Below are positions 4,873 to 6,698 of a stretch of 6,698 nucleotides of DNA, one piece after another. The number at the start of each line of letters is the position of its first letter. The first letter of the stretch is position 1. Where the stretch lies: positions 1 to 6,698 of the forward strand of contig CAZEPW010000098.1 of NCBI GenBank assembly GCA_964514215.1, read 5' to 3'. Below the pieces are notes generated by a model. The model was not told the origin of the DNA. It did not search any database and was given only the letters and a program-made list of their open reading frames with translations. This stretch comes from CAYQUC01 sp964514215. Lineage in GTDB: Bacteria; Pseudomonadota; Gammaproteobacteria; UBA6429; Thiohalophilaceae. A program made the translations under genes and the position numbers.

Positions 4873-5627
4873 AATTTATAACCTATGTGCAATGCAACAA
4901 CACCACCGGTTAAATTATAATAACGGCAGCGTTCCAACCCGGCATCCTGCATCATCGATTTCAGCGTTTTTTGATCTGGGTGCATGCGAATGGACTCTGC
5001 AAGGTATTGATAACTTTCAGCATCATTTGCAATTAATTTACCCATTTTAGGTAATAGGTTAAATGAATATTTATCGTAGATAAAGTTTAACGCCTGATTG
5101 GTGGGTTTTGAAAATTCCAACACCATAACACGGCCACCCGGCTTAATAATGCGCAACATCGAGCGTAATGCTTTGTCTTTATCGGTGACATTACGCAAAC
5201 CAAAAGCAATGGTAATGCAGTCAAAATAATTATCAGGAAATGGCAAGCATTCGGCATTGGCTTGCACGTAATTAATATTACCCACGATGCCTTTATTGAC
5301 CAATCGAGTGCGGCCAACGTTAAGCATGCTTGCATTAATATCGGCCAAAATAACGTTACCGCTATCACCAACCAAACGAGAAAATTTTGCCGCCAAATCA
5401 CCAGTGCCACCGGCGATATCCAACACCCGTTGGCCACGCCGCACACCACTACGTTCAATCGTAAAACGCTTCCAAAGCCGATGCACGCCCATCGACATTA
5501 AGTCGTTCATCACATCGTATTTGTTGGCAACCGAGTGAAACACCTCGGCTACTTTACCGGCTTTATCTGCTGAATTTACCGTTGAATATCCAAAATGGGT
5601 GCTATCGTCTTTCACTTGTTTGTCCAT
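4869..5627 (-). CDS. ubiE: Ubiquinone/menaquinone C-methyltransferase UbiE
   Basis: UbiE is a SAM-dependent methyltransferase that adds the ring C-methyl group to demethylmenaquinol and to the DDMQ intermediate of ubiquinone synthesis. The 252-aa product matches the E. coli length. It has VLDIAGGTGD at 68-77 (SAM motif I), AFGLRNVTD at 141-149, VLEFSKP at 169-175, SYQYLAESI at 205-213 and the characteristic C-terminal TGGVVALHIGYK. The N-terminal FGYSTVNSADKAGKVAEVFHSVANKYDVMNDLMS region is also typical. The ATG at 5627 has only a short TTAGG very close upstream, so initiation may be modest. It heads a 4-nt-overlapped unit with the RDD gene and ubiJ. The 95 nt upstream contain possible TATAAC boxes (5660-5665, 5667-5672) but no convincing -35, and a 7-bp direct repeat near 5700-5719. 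Confidence 0.97.
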   Translation of the reverse strand: MDKQVKDDSTHFGYSTVNSADKAGKVAEVFHSVANKYDVMNDLMSMGVHRLWKRFTIERSGVRRGQRVLDIAGGTGDLAAKFSRLVGDSGNVILADINASMLNVGRTRLVNKGIVGNINYVQANAECLPFPDNYFDCITIAFGLRNVTDKDKALRSMLRIIKPGGRVMVLEFSKPTNQALNFIYDKYSFNLLPKMGKLIANDAESYQYLAESIRMHPDQKTLKSMMQDAGLERCRYYNLTGGVVALHIGYKL

Positions 5628-5699
5628 CGCCTAAAAATTTAGTTAGAAAATTGTTTGCTGTTATAGGTTATAGAATCATATATTAGTAACCAAGTAAAT

Positions 5700-5719
5700 A
5701 GTCCGGGTAAAGAGTCCGG
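5700..5719. repeat. Short direct repeat upstream of ubiE
   Basis: AGTCCGG occurs at 5700-5706 and again at 5713-5719, a 13-nt spacing, in the gap between the DUF971 stop and the ubiE start. The spacing is a little more than one helical turn. It could be a regulator site or chance; no hairpin with a U-tract forms here. Confidence 0.35.
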
Positions 5720-5722
5720 TTA

Positions 5723-6097
5723 TTAATTTACCGATGCCTCAACACGTTTGTGGCCAGCGGCGGTTAAACGATCGAGGTATTTTTGCCATAATTCAGTGTA
5801 GTTTGAACCATAGTCATATAATGTTGACCAAGCGTAAATACCGGTATTATGATTATCATCAAAAAAGATTTGAACCGCATAATTGCCCACTTGTTCAATT
5901 TTTTCAATATTCACGTCTTGTTTACCAATTTGTAACACTTCCTGACCCGGACCGTGGCCGGCAACTTCAGCCGACGGTGAATAAACCCGTAAAAACTCCA
6001 CCGGGATTTGAAAGGTTTGGCCATCGTTAAATGTAATTTCTAAAACACGAGACTTTTGATGTAAATTAATCTCGGTCGGTTTTGGTGATTCTGACAT
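5723..6097 (-). CDS. DUF971 (gamma-butyrobetaine hydroxylase-like N-terminal domain) protein
   Basis: This 124-aa stand-alone DUF971 protein matches the N-terminal domain of gamma-butyrobetaine hydroxylase, without the oxygenase domain, so it is not itself a hydroxylase. Conserved stretches are RVLEITFNDGQTFQIPVEFLR, YSPSAEVAGHGPG and GNYAVQIFFDDNHNTGIYAW followed by STLYDYG. It has no cysteines, so the zinc site of the full-length hydroxylases is absent. The role of these small proteins is unknown. Their position between hslU and ubiE is recurrent in gammaproteobacteria, and hslU ends 41 nt upstream here. The ATG is preceded by AGGAAA (6105-6110) at good spacing. Co-transcription with hslU is likely, since no terminator is visible between them. 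Confidence 0.9.
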   Translation of the reverse strand: MSESPKPTEINLHQKSRVLEITFNDGQTFQIPVEFLRVYSPSAEVAGHGPGQEVLQIGKQDVNIEKIEQVGNYAVQIFFDDNHNTGIYAWSTLYDYGSNYTELWQKYLDRLTAAGHKRVEASVN

Positions 6098-6138
6098 GAT
6101 GCTATTTCCTATTTAATCTTTATTGGATAATAAGTGTT

Positions 6139-6698
6139 TTATAAAATATAACGGCTTAGATCTTCATCTTGAACCAAGTCGGTTAAGCGCTCGTCAACGT
6201 ATTTTGCATCAACCGTAACCGTTTCATCCGACATATCAGATGCTTTAAATGAAACCTCATCCAACATGCGTTCCATCACGGTATGCAGTCGACGCGCACC
6301 AATATTTTCAGTGCGTTCATTTACTTCATAGGCAACTTGAGCAAGACGTTTAATGCCGTCTTTTTTAAATTTAAGCGTCACCGCTTCAGTATCCAATAAC
6401 GCCGTATATTGTGCGGTTAATGAAGCATCGGGTTCAGTTAGAATTCTGACAAAATCATCGGTACTTAATGCTTGCAGCTCTACCCGAATCGGAAACCGCC
6501 CTTGTAGTTCCGGAATCAAATCTGAAGGTTTGGCCAAATGAAAAGCACCCGAGGCAATAAATAAAATATGATCGGTTTTAATCATGCCGTATTTAGTAGT
6601 CACGGTGCAGCCTTCAACCAATGGCAATAAATCACGCTGCACCCCTTCACGAGACACATCGGCACCACTGGTATTGGAACGCGATGTTATTTTGTCCA
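6139..6698 (-). CDS. hslU: HslU, ATPase/unfoldase subunit of the HslUV protease (C-terminal part)
   Basis: The gene runs off the right edge; about 185 C-terminal residues are visible of roughly 440 in the family. HslU is a AAA+ ring that unfolds substrates and feeds them to the HslV protease in the cytoplasm. The segment starts DKITSRSNTSGADVSREGVQRDLLPLVEGC, part of the I-domain/AAA junction. It continues with KTDHILFIASGAFHLAKPSDLIPELQGRFPIRVEL, which contains the sensor and arginine-finger region. NIGARRLHTVMERM follows as the sensor-2 motif. It ends EDLSRYIL, the C-terminal tail that inserts into HslV to activate it. All of this reads nearly like E. coli HslU. The ATPase Walker motifs lie outside the window. 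A GTG at 6657 is an internal Val codon, not a start. Confidence 0.97.
   Translation of the reverse strand, partial: DKITSRSNTSGADVSREGVQRDLLPLVEGCTVTTKYGMIKTDHILFIASGAFHLAKPSDLIPELQGRFPIRVELQALSTDDFVRILTEPDASLTAQYTALLDTEAVTLKFKKDGIKRLAQVAYEVNERTENIGARRLHTVMERMLDEVSFKASDMSDETVTVDAKYVDERLTDLVQDEDLSRYIL

Noticed and set aside
5087..5458. A 123-aa minus-strand reading frame inside ubiE
   Set aside because: It is a shadow of ubiE in another frame, rich in Cys/Trp and without recognisable motifs; UbiE itself is unambiguous.

Overview
This window looks like a chromosomal piece of an AT-rich gammaproteobacterium. The order hslU, a DUF971 gene, ubiE, ubiJ is a familiar gammaproteobacterial arrangement, and HslU and UbiE read very close to their E. 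coli counterparts. I cannot name a genus. A pyrophosphate-type phosphofructokinase in place of an ATP-type enzyme recalls methanotrophs, sulfur oxidisers and Legionella-like lineages, but that is only suggestive. No phage, transposon, CRISPR, tRNA or rRNA signal was seen.

Layout, right to left because nearly every gene is on the minus strand. Positions 6698-6139 hold the C-terminal part of HslU, the protease unfoldase. Positions 6097-5723 hold a small DUF971 protein. Positions 5627-3725 hold a tightly overlapped unit: ubiE, an RDD membrane protein and ubiJ, joined by 4-nt GTGA and ATGA overlaps. Next, a well-formed promoter at 3610-3639 starts a second unit, made of an unrecognised 116-aa protein and the phosphofructokinase. 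That unit closes at an intrinsic terminator at 1571-1598. Below it lie a 65-aa conserved-looking protein and a TerB-like protein. They converge on the only plus-strand gene, a small outer-membrane beta-barrel protein at 259-783.

The most notable feature is the phosphofructokinase. Its true N-terminus is hidden by a 100-N scaffold gap (2937-3036) inside a lysine-rich repeat. On the downstream side of the gap the reading frame runs without a stop or a start codon from KKKVTKKK repeats straight into the PFK fold. On the upstream side a reading frame with a good ribosome binding site starts MATKKK and enters the gap with the same repeat. Both gap edges carry an identical 24-nt sequence in the same codon phase. 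The simplest reading is one protein: a histone-H1-like lysine tail of at least about 60 residues fused to a complete PPi-dependent 6-phosphofructokinase. Taken literally, the 100-N filler breaks the frame and yields two wrong genes.

Functionally, the window combines proteostasis (HslU), ubiquinone synthesis (UbiE methyltransferase and the lipid-binding accessory factor UbiJ), reversible PPi-based glycolysis and several uncharacterised small proteins.
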